NCBI RefSeq assembly: GCF_013388255.1
Contig: NZ_CP058215.1
Span: forward strand, 1,488,001-1,552,000
Direction: 5' to 3'
Length of the DNA stretch: 64,000 nt
Source of the DNA: Methanolobus zinderi
Lineage (GTDB): Archaea > Halobacteriota > Methanosarcinia > Methanosarcinales > Methanosarcinaceae
Made by a program: the position numbers and the translations under genes. The notes below the pieces were generated by a model that made no database searches, was not told the DNA's origin, and saw only the letters and a list, made by a program, of their open reading frames with translations. Positions within the stretch are counted from its first letter, which is position 1. Each line of letters begins with the position of its first letter. Shown here piece after piece: positions 34,993-43,518 of this stretch.

Positions 34993-35741
34993 TGGTCACT
35001 CTCAAAATCAAAAGACAGGACGGAGACAGGACATGGTTCGATCATTTTGAGGTTGAGGAAAAAACAGGAATGACTGTACTTGAAGCCCTTTTCCACGTAC
35101 AGGAAAGACAGGATGGCAGCCTGTGTTTCAGATACTCATGCAGAGGTGCGGTCTGTGGTAGCTGTGCCATGCTGATAAACAAGGTACCAAGACTAGCATG
35201 CAGGACACAGGTGGCTAATGTAAAGGATGAGGCTGACGATGAGCCGAAAGATGGCGTAGCAGCGGTGAAACAGTCCGAGAAAGATGAGGACAAGAACGAG
35301 ATACTCATCGAACCGCTTCCCAATCAGAAGGTCATCAGGGACCTCATTGTGGACATGGATCATTTCTACAGTCTTGTGGACTCCGTCAGACCCTGGATAG
35401 ATTCACAGGACAGGGAGCCGGAGAAAGTAACACTCATGGAGCCATCCACGCAGGAGCAGCTTGAAAGGTATACCAATTGCATACTCTGCGCCACATGCCA
35501 CGGAGCCTGCCCGGCTGCTGCCAGGGATGGAAATTATCTGGGACCCGCAGCCCTTGCAAAAGCCTGGAGGTTCTACCTGGACCCAAGAAGCCGTGACAAA
35601 GACAGGGATGAACTTCTGGAACTTCTCGATTCCGAATCTGGTGTCTGGGGCTGCGATGTGGTTTACAAGTGCGTGGCTGTGTGTCCGAAGAAGGTTACTC
35701 CTACACCTGCTATTCTTGAGTTGAGGAAGAAGATGGAGTAG
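34992..35741 (+). CDS. tfrB: Fumarate reductase iron-sulfur subunit (short, lacks CCG domains)
   Basis: 249 residues from the ATG at 34992, which overlaps the tfrA stop by one base. The [2Fe-2S] domain has SCRGAVCGSCAMLINKVP and a following Cys; an acidic low-complexity insert follows (residues about 78-105). The two [4Fe-4S]/[3Fe-4S] motifs are CILCATCHGACP and CVAVCPKKVTP. Methanothermobacter TfrB, about twice as long, adds heterodisulfide-reductase-like CCG domains where CoM and CoB thiols react; these are absent here. The protein is the size of SdhB/FrdB instead. No membrane anchor genes follow, so the electron donor is unknown. Confidence 0.9.
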   Translation: MVTLKIKRQDGDRTWFDHFEVEEKTGMTVLEALFHVQERQDGSLCFRYSCRGAVCGSCAMLINKVPRLACRTQVANVKDEADDEPKDGVAAVKQSEKDEDKNEILIEPLPNQKVIRDLIVDMDHFYSLVDSVRPWIDSQDREPEKVTLMEPSTQEQLERYTNCILCATCHGACPAAARDGNYLGPAALAKAWRFYLDPRSRDKDRDELLELLDSESGVWGCDVVYKCVAVCPKKVTPTPAILELRKKME

Positions 35742-35859
35742 ATAGTAGAAAAGGAACTTATGAGTTAAGGTTCAAATCATACTCTCAGTACAGCCATTAT
35801 GGGTAATAGTAATAACCAAAAAATGCAACGGTAATAAATACAAGACACTGATAATTTTT

Positions 35860-37125
35860 CTAGAGTAAACCATCTTTTCTCATTTGAATTACAGCTTCCA
35901 AAACTTCTTTGAAATAAATCCCGTCTGGTCTTTTGAATAAAATCCAGAGTAAATAATCCAAATCATTTTTGTAAACATATTCCAGACTTTTGCCTTCGTG
36001 CTTACCATGCCAAAACATTACTTCTTTCATTAAAATTTCACTATCATTTAATTCAACCCATTTTCCATTTTTAAAAGTCTTCATATACTTCCCACCACTA
36101 TCTGAGAAGCAATAAGCAAACCGTTCATATTCAAAAAAATCCAATGCTGGGCGATATTTGTCTATTTTTTCCTTAAATTCGATACAATTTACATTCTCGC
36201 GGTGTCTCTTGCCAGATTTGTAATATTTATCAAACTTAAAAATCGTTGGTGTAAGATGCTTATCCCATTCACAAAAAACATTTTTTTTGGCAAGAGGGTT
36301 TTTACATAAAATAAGGGTAGGATTCACTTTTGTATGAAAATACTTGCAAGTATTGCATGGTAAGATTTCATCATCAATTTTTCCTCTAAAGTCATGATTA
36401 AAGGTAAAATCATCAACGCCAGTCCAGCCAGAAGATTCAGATGATTCATCATTATTTTCATAACCAAAACAAGGGAATATATTTTTGAGATCTGGATAAT
36501 AAGTTACAGGTACGTTATTTTTACAGTAATCTAATGTATCAATACCTTCAATCTCGACATCTTCTGATAACTCCAATAATTCCAAAGTATTTGTTATGTA
36601 TCTCTGCAACAAGGCAGAATACAAGTGGGAAGTTGCTTTTATCGTTAAATATGGTATTTCATGTTTTTTTAAGTAAGATGAAGCTTCAGATTCCAAATCA
36701 TGAGTTACTATAATTTCAAGTGCCATTTTAAATTTATTTTCGCTATATAGAGATATATCTGGACGGTATATTTTAGTTACCTGTTTTTCTACATAGACAT
36801 CTGTAATATGTTCAAGTAGGTTTATTGAATGTGTTTCTGAACAGGAGCACTTGAATTGAACAAAGGTAGGAGTTTCATTTATAGCAGAATTTTGAAGAAA
36901 ATCAAACAACAGAATTTTCGTGTTATAGTGAAGAGGTGTTTCTCCTCCATGATCATATTCAACATGCTTATGAGCAAAATGAGGACGACGTATTTCCCCT
37001 TTTTTCAAAATCATTTCACCGTTACAATTTGGATTTGCACAAGTAAATTTTTCACCTTTTTCAGCTTTAGTAACGTGAACTATTTTCCCTGAACTTGTTT
37101 TTGCAAATTCAAATTGTACTGTCAT
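35860..37125 (-). CDS. CoiA-like protein with zinc and DUF3820-like domains
   Basis: 421 residues, AT-rich, not part of the core genome. The N-terminal Cys29/Cys34 pair and RRPHFAHKH (His49, His52) form the zinc site typical of CoiA-type proteins. YRPDISLY and KMALEIIVTHDLE follow, like the CoiA nuclease core. A middle cysteine cluster (CNTCKYF, ILCKNPL, FCEW) suggests another zinc site. The C-terminal GKHEGKSLEYVYKNDLDYLL resembles the GK(Y/H)KGK..I..DP.YLLW motif of DUF3820 or exonuclease-associated domains. CoiA relatives are linked to DNA uptake and mobile DNA; here a nuclease acting on foreign DNA is a guess. A divergent 57-residue gene lies at 37225. Confidence 0.6.
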   Translation of the reverse strand: MTVQFEFAKTSSGKIVHVTKAEKGEKFTCANPNCNGEMILKKGEIRRPHFAHKHVEYDHGGETPLHYNTKILLFDFLQNSAINETPTFVQFKCSCSETHSINLLEHITDVYVEKQVTKIYRPDISLYSENKFKMALEIIVTHDLESEASSYLKKHEIPYLTIKATSHLYSALLQRYITNTLELLELSEDVEIEGIDTLDYCKNNVPVTYYPDLKNIFPCFGYENNDESSESSGWTGVDDFTFNHDFRGKIDDEILPCNTCKYFHTKVNPTLILCKNPLAKKNVFCEWDKHLTPTIFKFDKYYKSGKRHRENVNCIEFKEKIDKYRPALDFFEYERFAYCFSDSGGKYMKTFKNGKWVELNDSEILMKEVMFWHGKHEGKSLEYVYKNDLDYLLWILFKRPDGIYFKEVLEAVIQMRKDGLL

Positions 37126-37224
37126 AATAACACTAGTTCCTAAAATCTATAATCTAAAAATAATAATATATTAATAGTATATGAGTATTTTTTATACACA
37201 CAATATACAATAAATGGTGATAAT

Positions 37225-37398
37225 ATGTTTTATGTTGATGATGATTTTTTTATTAACGTAGACAAACTTGAAAATGGATTTTATCGAATTAAAAAAACAT
37301 ATAAAAAAACAAATTCAAAAACGTATATGAGTTTTAATGAATCACAAGCCGATTTTGTTGCTAGACAACTGCGTGAATTGCTGGAAAAAGAAGATTAA
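37225..37398 (+). CDS. 57-residue unknown protein divergent from the CoiA-like gene
   Basis: The ATG at 37225 is preceded by the textbook archaeal ribosome site GGTGAT, and the frame of 57 codons ends in TAA at 37396. The product starts MFYVDDDFFINVDKLENGFY and ends in an amphipathic helix (FVARQLRELLEKED). It is acidic at both ends with a lysine-rich centre and has no membrane segment. It shares a short AT-rich divergent promoter region with the CoiA-like gene and has the same base composition, so the two probably arrived together. Not recognised. Confidence 0.6.
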   Translation: MFYVDDDFFINVDKLENGFYRIKKTYKKTNSKTYMSFNESQADFVARQLRELLEKED

Positions 37399-37699
37399 AA
37401 TGTAAGAATCAAAAGACGCTTACAAGCTTCTTCACCCACTTTGACCCAAATTTTAATTTATCGCTCAATATACTATCCTTCATCCTATTGAGCGCACTAC
37501 TGTGCTTAATTCCATATTTCCTTGCTTTCTTTAGACTTTAGAATCCTTTACACAATATCTTTCAATGGTCATCCCATTATACAAATCTCATTTTTTGTAC
37601 ATTTCAGTGACGATAAGCTATATCTGAATACACTTACAAATCAAAATAACCGGATTAATGTCCTGGCTGAGGGCAGCGGACATGAACATAGGTGAAAGA
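37399..37699. other. Intergenic region with a 9-bp hairpin
   Basis: CGCTCAATA at 37462-37470 pairs perfectly with TATTGAGCG at 37486-37494 over a 15-base loop. On the minus strand a 40-codon open stretch without a start spans it and may be a decayed gene. This marks the right border of the small accessory islet, before the core iron-sulfur flavoprotein gene. Confidence 0.4.
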
Positions 37700-38362
37700 A
37701 TGAAAGTAATAGGAATATCAGGATCACCGATCCCTGACAGCAACACTGACCGGGCACTTAAGGTCGCACTGGATGCAACCGGTTTGGAAACAGAGTTTAT
37801 CAAGCTCAGTGAATATACGATCAAACCATGTCTTGCATGCCTGAAGTGTGTCAACACCAACGTATGTGTCATAGGTGATGACGGCAATGTGATCGCAGAG
37901 AAGATTAAAAATGCCGATGCACTGATCGTTGCAGGCTACACGCCCTACTCTTCCATCGACTCAGGGACAAAGGCAATGCTTGAACGTCTTTATGCCATCA
38001 GGCACAAGAAAGGATACATGCGCGGTAAACCCGGAGGTATCATTATAACTTCAGCCGTCCCATGCATCCCTGAAGCACCCCCTGTTGCAGAGACTGCAGT
38101 CAATGCAGTTGCTGCTTATATGCAGGAAGAGGGGATGGAGGTAATGGGAGATGTGAAAATACTCGGGAATGTACCATGTGTAAAATGCGGCTACGGTGAT
38201 GAGTGTGATATGAGTGGGATCAAAATGGTCTACGGGCCTGATGCAACTGTGGATTCCGTGGGAATAAACAGTTTTGAGGATCAGAAAGTCTCCTTTGAAA
38301 ATGCAAAGAAGCTGGGCAGGAAAATTGCAGAGTATCTTAATTCAGAAGAGGGTCCTGAGTGA
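37700..38362 (+). CDS. Iron-sulfur flavoprotein (NADPH-dependent FMN reductase fold)
   Basis: 220 residues from the ATG at 37700, which has AGGTGA seven bases upstream; an earlier in-frame ATG lacks one. KVIGISGSPIPDSNTDRAL is the flavodoxin-fold FMN-phosphate loop, and KPCLACLKCVNTNVC is the cysteine cluster of archaeal iron-sulfur flavoproteins (Isf) that binds a [4Fe-4S] cluster. Isf proteins of Methanosarcina accept electrons from ferredoxin and reduce O2 or H2O2. A later pair, VPCVKCGYGDEC, adds another cysteine group, which is unusual and may bind metal. Confidence 0.82.
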   Translation: MKVIGISGSPIPDSNTDRALKVALDATGLETEFIKLSEYTIKPCLACLKCVNTNVCVIGDDGNVIAEKIKNADALIVAGYTPYSSIDSGTKAMLERLYAIRHKKGYMRGKPGGIIITSAVPCIPEAPPVAETAVNAVAAYMQEEGMEVMGDVKILGNVPCVKCGYGDECDMSGIKMVYGPDATVDSVGINSFEDQKVSFENAKKLGRKIAEYLNSEEGPE

Positions 38363-38435
38363 TAAATTATCCGTGAAACTGCAAAATGAATCCTTAATTT
38401 TTAGAGATCCTGCTACTATTTCTATCACTTTTTCA

Positions 38436-39449
38436 TCAATCATTGATCGATAGTTCATTGCGATATTTTTCAATATAGCTGGTGATCTGCTCTTCCTCTT
38501 TATATTTGGCAATATGAAAAATAGCATCCCCTTCATGGACCAGTGGGAGATTAGTTTTCCCGATCACTATCCCGTAAACCGGGCTTGTAACCTCAGTCTC
38601 GATCTCGCCCAGAGGATCATTTATGTAGGCCAGAACATCCCCTTCACTGACCCATTTTCCAAGGGGCACTTTGGAGCGCATTATTCCGCTTTCAGGCCCT
38701 CTTACCCATTGGGTCGTTGAAGAAACTACTGTGTTGTTGGGTTTTTTCTTTTTATTTTTTGGCCTCATACCCAGATGGGACATGACCCCAAGTACACCTC
38801 TCACCCCTGCCCGGATGGCCACATCATCAAAACGTAGTGCTTCTCCAGCCTCATATAAGAGGACCGGGATATTGAGCTCTCTTGCTGCCTCACGCAAAGA
38901 TCCGTCACGAAGTTCGGTATTGATGATGACCGGTACTCCGAAGGCCCGGGCCATGGCTTCGGTTTCCTCATCACCTTCAAGACGGGCACGTATCTGGGGC
39001 AGGTTATTGCGCCCGACCGCACCCGTATGAAGGTCGATAATATGACTACACTTATCTACAATCTCCTCCATCAGTATGTTGGCCAGACGGGATGCCATGG
39101 AACCTTTATTAGAGCCCGGGAAGGATCGGTTCAGATCTCTTCTGTCCGGAAGGTAGCGGGACTGGGAAACAAAACCGAATACATTCACGATAGGGATTGT
39201 AATGAGGGTTCCTTTAAGGTTCTTTATGGTCTTATGTGCCAGAACACGGCGAATGATCTCAACACCATTGATCTCATCCCCATGTATTGCAGCACAGACC
39301 AGCAGGCATGGCCCGGGTCTGCGTCCGTGTATAACATGGACCGGCATTGAAGCCGATGTATGAGTGTAAAAACCGGAGATCGGCAATTCAATGGATTTCC
39401 TTGTACCCGGCTGTATCGTCGTACCTGCTATCGTGATCGGGGACTGCAA
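38436..39449 (-). CDS. Succinylglutamate desuccinylase/aspartoacylase-family carboxypeptidase
   Basis: 337 residues of the AstE/AspA family (M14-like zinc carboxypeptidases). The zinc site is seen in AAIHGDEINGVEIIRR (HxxE), RDLNRSFPGS binds substrate carboxylate, and SHIIDLHTGAVGR supplies the third His. A C-terminal beta-rich extension (KVPLGKWVSEGDVLAYI onward) resembles a biotinyl/lipoyl-like hammerhead seen in this family. The start is a TTG at 39449 with AAGGTTAATC before it, three bases beyond the rimK stop. With rimK and the retropepsin-like gene it forms a cluster for adding and removing amino acids on peptides or a cofactor. Confidence 0.85.
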   Translation of the reverse strand: MQSPITIAGTTIQPGTRKSIELPISGFYTHTSASMPVHVIHGRRPGPCLLVCAAIHGDEINGVEIIRRVLAHKTIKNLKGTLITIPIVNVFGFVSQSRYLPDRRDLNRSFPGSNKGSMASRLANILMEEIVDKCSHIIDLHTGAVGRNNLPQIRARLEGDEETEAMARAFGVPVIINTELRDGSLREAARELNIPVLLYEAGEALRFDDVAIRAGVRGVLGVMSHLGMRPKNKKKKPNNTVVSSTTQWVRGPESGIMRSKVPLGKWVSEGDVLAYINDPLGEIETEVTSPVYGIVIGKTNLPLVHEGDAIFHIAKYKEEEQITSYIEKYRNELSIND

Positions 39450-39451
39450 GA

Positions 39452-40357
39452 TTAACCTTTTCCTCTAGTCGCGGTTTTACCGAACTTCTTGTTTTTCTCG
39501 ATATACTCGATAATCAGACCGGCAATGTCCTTTCCGGTGGCTGATTCAATGGCTTCCAGTCCGGGACTGGAATTAACTTCCATCACAACAGGTCCGTGAT
39601 TGGAACGCAGGAGATCAACACCTGCAACGTTGAGTCCCATGATCTTTGCAGCACGCACTGCGGTGGAGCGCTCTTCAGGTGTGATCTTTATTGGAGTCGC
39701 AGAACCTCCCCTGTGTACGTTTGAGCGGAACTCACCTTCTGGCCCCTGTCTCTTCATGGATGCAACAACCTTTCCACCAATAACAAAACAGCGGATATCG
39801 GCTCCTTTGGACTCCTTTATGTATTCCTGTACAAGGATACTTGCATTAATACCCATGAAGCCCTGTATGATACTTTCCGCAGACTTATGTGTTTCAGCAA
39901 GTACAACACCTATACCCTGAGTTCCCTCAAGGAGTTTTATAACAAGTGGTGGTCCGCCGACCATTGCTATCATATCCTTTACATCATCAGGCTTGCTGGC
40001 ATACACTGTAACAGGCAGACCTATGCCTTTACGGGATAGCAACTGCAGGGAACGAAGCTTATCCCTGGAGCGTGTAAGCGCCACGGATTCGTTTAAGGGG
40101 AAGACACCCATCATCTCGAACTGACGCAGTACCGCTGCACCATAAGCGGTTACCGATGCACCGATACGAGGAATAACGGCATCAACATCGTTTATATCCT
40201 CGCCTTTGTAATGAATAGAAGGTTTGTGGGAAGCAATGTTCATGTAAGCCCGCAGCACATCTATTACCTGAACTTCATGTCCTCTTTCTTCTGCTGCTTC
40301 AATTAACCGACGGGATGAATATAGTTTTTTGTTTCTTGACAGTAAAGCGATTTTCAT
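39452..40357 (-). CDS. rimK: RimK-family ATP-grasp glutamate ligase
   Basis: 301 residues, as expected. [40 protein letters not shown], the ATP-grasp loop [17 protein letters not shown] and the metal-binding [18 protein letters not shown] are all present. RimK enzymes ligate glutamate to ribosomal protein S6 in bacteria; archaeal relatives (MptN, CofF) add glutamate to tetrahydrosarcinapterin or F420. Which substrate applies is not visible. Its ATG overlaps the stop of the protease-like gene by four bases, and the peptidase gene follows at once. Confidence 0.92.
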   Translation of the reverse strand: MKIALLSRNKKLYSSRRLIEAAEERGHEVQVIDVLRAYMNIASHKPSIHYKGEDINDVDAVIPRIGASVTAYGAAVLRQFEMMGVFPLNESVALTRSRDKLRSLQLLSRKGIGLPVTVYASKPDDVKDMIAMVGGPPLVIKLLEGTQGIGVVLAETHKSAESIIQGFMGINASILVQEYIKESKGADIRCFVIGGKVVASMKRQGPEGEFRSNVHRGGSATPIKITPEERSTAVRAAKIMGLNVAGVDLLRSNHGPVVMEVNSSPGLEAIESATGKDIAGLIIEYIEKNKKFGKTATRGKG

Positions 40358-40836
40358 TCATTTACCTCTGTTTTTAGACCGTATACCTGTTCTGCGTTCA
40401 CTTTTCCACACAAAAACGATGCCGCCGGATCTACAATGATTCTCTCTTTCAGTGCCTCTCGCCCCAGCAGCATTCGAAAACGCATAGTATCGCGGTCAGT
40501 AAGAGTCAATTCTATAGGGTATGAATATTTGTCAATTACAATAAGTGTTTCGATAACGTAACGCATCTCCCTGTGCCCACCGGAATCGGTCACCTGACGC
40601 TTATCCTTCAGGGGAGCCCTGCATTCGATATAAAAATCCCTGTTCTTCTGTATGGGATGGATCAGAAAACGGAGCATTTCCACACCGTTTTCAGTGTAGT
40701 GCTCAATATCGAAGGCATGCAACGCAGATGTCCTGGCACCTGTATCCACTTTTGCTTTTATGGCATGCAGGTCCAGCCCGGGTAATGCAACCCACTCTCT
40801 CCATCCAACCGTCAGGGTCTGATTTTTTTTTGTCAT
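40354..40836 (-). CDS. RimK-associated retropepsin-like aspartic protease (RimB/COG4067 type)
   Basis: 160 residues from the ATG at 40836; an upstream in-frame ATG is not needed. [14 protein letters not shown] and [17 protein letters not shown] contain the DTGA active-site triad of retropepsin-fold proteases in the COG4067 family, and [19 protein letters not shown] follows. Such proteins are encoded next to RimK ligases in many bacteria and archaea and are predicted to trim glutamate tags. The four-base overlap with rimK supports a shared function. Confidence 0.88.
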   Translation of the reverse strand: MTKKNQTLTVGWREWVALPGLDLHAIKAKVDTGARTSALHAFDIEHYTENGVEMLRFLIHPIQKNRDFYIECRAPLKDKRQVTDSGGHREMRYVIETLIVIDKYSYPIELTLTDRDTMRFRMLLGREALKERIIVDPAASFLCGKVNAEQVYGLKTEVNE

Positions 40837-40969
40837 GAGTATATTCTCACTGCTATTATAGTTACGGTACGATCCAATATTTGTCTTCATAGATAGAAAG
40901 AAATTGTTGTTTTAACTTAACTTCCATACGCTAATCAGCAAACCTGCTCTTAAACTTTATCTTGCCACG

Positions 40970-41743
40970 CTAGAACAAGGAACCAAGAATCACGAATAAT
41001 GTCAGAGAAGCCGTGAAATTAGCGATAATGGATGCTTCAAGTCCTTTTTTCCAGTACAACCAGCCAAAAATAGTACCGGTAACCATACCTAAAGAGACAA
41101 TCCCTAAATCCACTATCAGACCCGGGTCTGTAGGCAAGGATAGGGAGCTAATATAACCAATACCATAAAGAACACTTACCAGAAGTATGGATAACCATAC
41201 TCCCATATCTGTAGGACGATCCTCTGGTGTCCTTTTTATTTTCCAGGTAATCCATACTAAAAGTGTTAACAGGAAAAATCTCAGAACTATCTCTTCAATT
41301 ATACCAGCATAGAATGAATAAAAGAATCTTTGCCAGAGCGGTGGTGATGATAGTAACGGAGTCAGAGGCTCGATGAACATGGAAAAGACAAACCTGTCTG
41401 TAGCAAAGATAAGTGTGCCTGCAAAAGCACCGAGAATAAACGATAATTTCAGGGATTGATAAAAATCAGCTGGCAGACCTTTACCCTCAAACAATGATTC
41501 AAGCACAGGAGTTTTCAGACCGACCTTTTTACCAAGAACTATACCCGTCAGGATTGATAGAATCAAAAGTATTGTTCCTCTTGCAAACTGAGTTGCAAGG
41601 ATCATCGGAGGAGATATACCATATTCATAGATCGCATCACCAGAAATTGACACACCATAGGGTACAGATGCGATCGCCGATAACTCCGCCATTAGGAATA
41701 ATGACCAAAAGATCTTCTGGTCTACAATATTTCTGGCATCCAT
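40970..41743 (-). CDS. CPBP-family intramembrane metalloprotease
   Basis: 257 residues with about seven membrane helices. AGIIEEIVLRFFLLTLLVW is the EExxxR motif of Abi/CPBP (Rce1-like) intramembrane proteases, and the later DLGIVSLGMVTGTIFGWLYW supplies the second conserved segment. CPBP enzymes cleave prenylated or membrane proteins or act in bacteriocin immunity; the substrate here is unknown. It has GGAAATAAGG before the ATG and appears monocistronic. Confidence 0.82.
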   Translation of the reverse strand: MDARNIVDQKIFWSLFLMAELSAIASVPYGVSISGDAIYEYGISPPMILATQFARGTILLILSILTGIVLGKKVGLKTPVLESLFEGKGLPADFYQSLKLSFILGAFAGTLIFATDRFVFSMFIEPLTPLLSSPPLWQRFFYSFYAGIIEEIVLRFFLLTLLVWITWKIKRTPEDRPTDMGVWLSILLVSVLYGIGYISSLSLPTDPGLIVDLGIVSLGMVTGTIFGWLYWKKGLEASIIANFTASLTLFVILGSLF

Positions 41744-41996
41744 CCTTATTTCCTTTTTTAGAACAGCCTGGGTAAAGTTATTTTACGTTTAAGATTACTT
41801 TTATTATAGCTACATAATATATCAGTCCTTTTATTTGTAGCTGACTTATCCTGTATTTAAAGCTCGATATTTATGTTGACAGATCAAGCCTTATGTATCT
41901 CCGATTAGCGAAAGTATATATACAATTTATTATTATATAATTCAAAATATAACATAATGAAATCTTACAGAATCAAATTTTCAGTCGAGGGTCAAT

Positions 41997-42473
41997 ATGG
42001 AAAACGAGGCAAATAATTTTCAGGAACATGTTAATACAGATGATCTGCTCCAGCTTGTTATTTTCAATCTGGGGATGGAAGAGTTCGGCGTTGATATAAT
42101 GAAAGTGCAGGAGATCATCCGGCTTCCTGAAATAACACGTATCCCGAGATCACCGGATTATATCAAAGGTGTCATCAATCTGCGTGGGAAGATCATCGTT
42201 GTAATGGATCTTGATAAGAGATTCGGTCTTCCTTCAAAGGAGATCACCGATGAGACAAGGATCATTGTCGTAGATGTTGAAGGTACAATCATAGGCATGG
42301 TAGTGGACTCCGTAAGCGAAGTTATCAGGCTGCTCAATACGAATGTCGATCCGACACCTGACATTATTAATCAGAAGATCAACGCAGACTACCTCAAGGG
42401 AGTAGGAAAAATCGATGAAAGGCTGCTGATACTCCTGAACCTTGATAGTATTATAAACGAAACAGCTTCTTGA
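41997..42473 (+). CDS. cheW: CheW-like chemotaxis coupling protein
   Basis: 158 residues of the CheW SH3-like fold: LVIFNLGMEEFGVDIMKVQE, ITRIPRSPDYIKGVINLRGK, VMDLDKRFGLP and IGMVVDSVSEVIRL. It links chemoreceptors to the CheA kinase. Neither cheA nor cheY is in the window; the receptor at 48423 is a likely partner but is not adjacent. An AT-rich promoter with TATATATA is near 41910, and GAGGGTCAAT lies before the ATG. Confidence 0.93.
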   Translation: MENEANNFQEHVNTDDLLQLVIFNLGMEEFGVDIMKVQEIIRLPEITRIPRSPDYIKGVINLRGKIIVVMDLDKRFGLPSKEITDETRIIVVDVEGTIIGMVVDSVSEVIRLLNTNVDPTPDIINQKINADYLKGVGKIDERLLILLNLDSIINETAS

Positions 42474-42646
42474 AAACTCTGAAGGCGGACATAATATCCG
42501 CATTCCAAAGAGCACCAGATCAGAGAAACGACATCATTGCTTTACTTTTAGCAGACAGAAATCCTGATCGTGGTTTTCAAATTATTTTGTTTTCTTTGTT
42601 TTATAACTATAATTGACTTTATGCAAAAACCATCTTGGAGATAATC

Positions 42647-43498
42647 ATGAAAAAGAAAATCATTATTCTTACAATCGCTCTGTCACTTATGTTTACAGTG
42701 CTTTCCGGATGCATCGATGAAACTACATCGGACGCCAATGCCCAGAGTAATCCGGAAAAGGAAACTGAAAACTTAGTAGCAAACCAATATGATTCAAACG
42801 ATATACTGTATCAGGTATCCACAATAAACGCACTTCTTGAAGGTGTCTATGACGGTGATACCGAATACGGAACCCTGAAACAGTACGGAGATTTCGGAAT
42901 TGGAACCTTTTCAGGTCTTGATGGTGAGATGATAGAGCTTGATGGTGAAATATATCAAGTCAGAGCCGACGGGGTTGCCTATCCTGTGAATGACACCACG
43001 ACAACACCATTTGCAGCGGTGACATTTTTTGAAGCTGATACCGAAATGCGTATCAGCGAACCCATGAACATGACACTCACCGAAGAGTATCTTTCCGGAA
43101 TGATGCCAAACAAGAACATCATGTACGGTATCAAGATCAACGGTACTTTCGAGTATGTAAAGACAAGAAGTGTTCCAAAGCAGGAAAAACCATATCCAAA
43201 ACTGGTAGAGGTCACAAAGAACCAGCCTACCTTTGAGATGGAACAGGTCAACGGAGTGATAGTAGGTTACTGGCTGCCAGTATATGTGGATGGTATCAAT
43301 GTACCGGGATATCACCTGCACTTCATAAACGAAGACAGGACTGCCGGCGGACATGTACTTGAATTCGACATAATCGAAGGAAAAGTCGAAATTGACAATA
43401 CCTACGATTTCTTCATGGACCTTCCTGAGAGTAACGACTTCCAGGACGTGGACCTTTCCAGTGATAAGACTTCTGAACTGGAGCAGGTAGAAAAGTAA
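42647..43498 (+). CDS. budA: Acetolactate decarboxylase, lipoprotein form
   Basis: 283 residues from the ATG at 42647 (GGAGATAATC upstream). MKKKIIILTIALSLMF and VLSGCIDE form a lipoprotein signal with Cys near residue 23. The mature part matches AlsD/BudA: ILYQVSTINALLEGVYDG, TLKQYGDFGIGTFSGLDGEM, YPKLVEVTKNQPTFE and the zinc site GYHLHFINEDRTAGGHVL (His-x-His plus His). It decarboxylates acetolactate to acetoin. Export to the cell surface as a lipoprotein is unusual for an enzyme whose substrate is made inside the cell. Confidence 0.88.
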   Translation: MKKKIIILTIALSLMFTVLSGCIDETTSDANAQSNPEKETENLVANQYDSNDILYQVSTINALLEGVYDGDTEYGTLKQYGDFGIGTFSGLDGEMIELDGEIYQVRADGVAYPVNDTTTTPFAAVTFFEADTEMRISEPMNMTLTEEYLSGMMPNKNIMYGIKINGTFEYVKTRSVPKQEKPYPKLVEVTKNQPTFEMEQVNGVIVGYWLPVYVDGINVPGYHLHFINEDRTAGGHVLEFDIIEGKVEIDNTYDFFMDLPESNDFQDVDLSSDKTSELEQVEK

Positions 43499-43518
43499 GA
43501 TAAATACAAATATTTTTT

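Noticed and set aside
37500-37600. A 40-codon minus-strand frame with a basic end
   Set aside because: It has no start codon near a ribosome site and a stop just upstream; noted only as possible decayed text in the intergenic entry.
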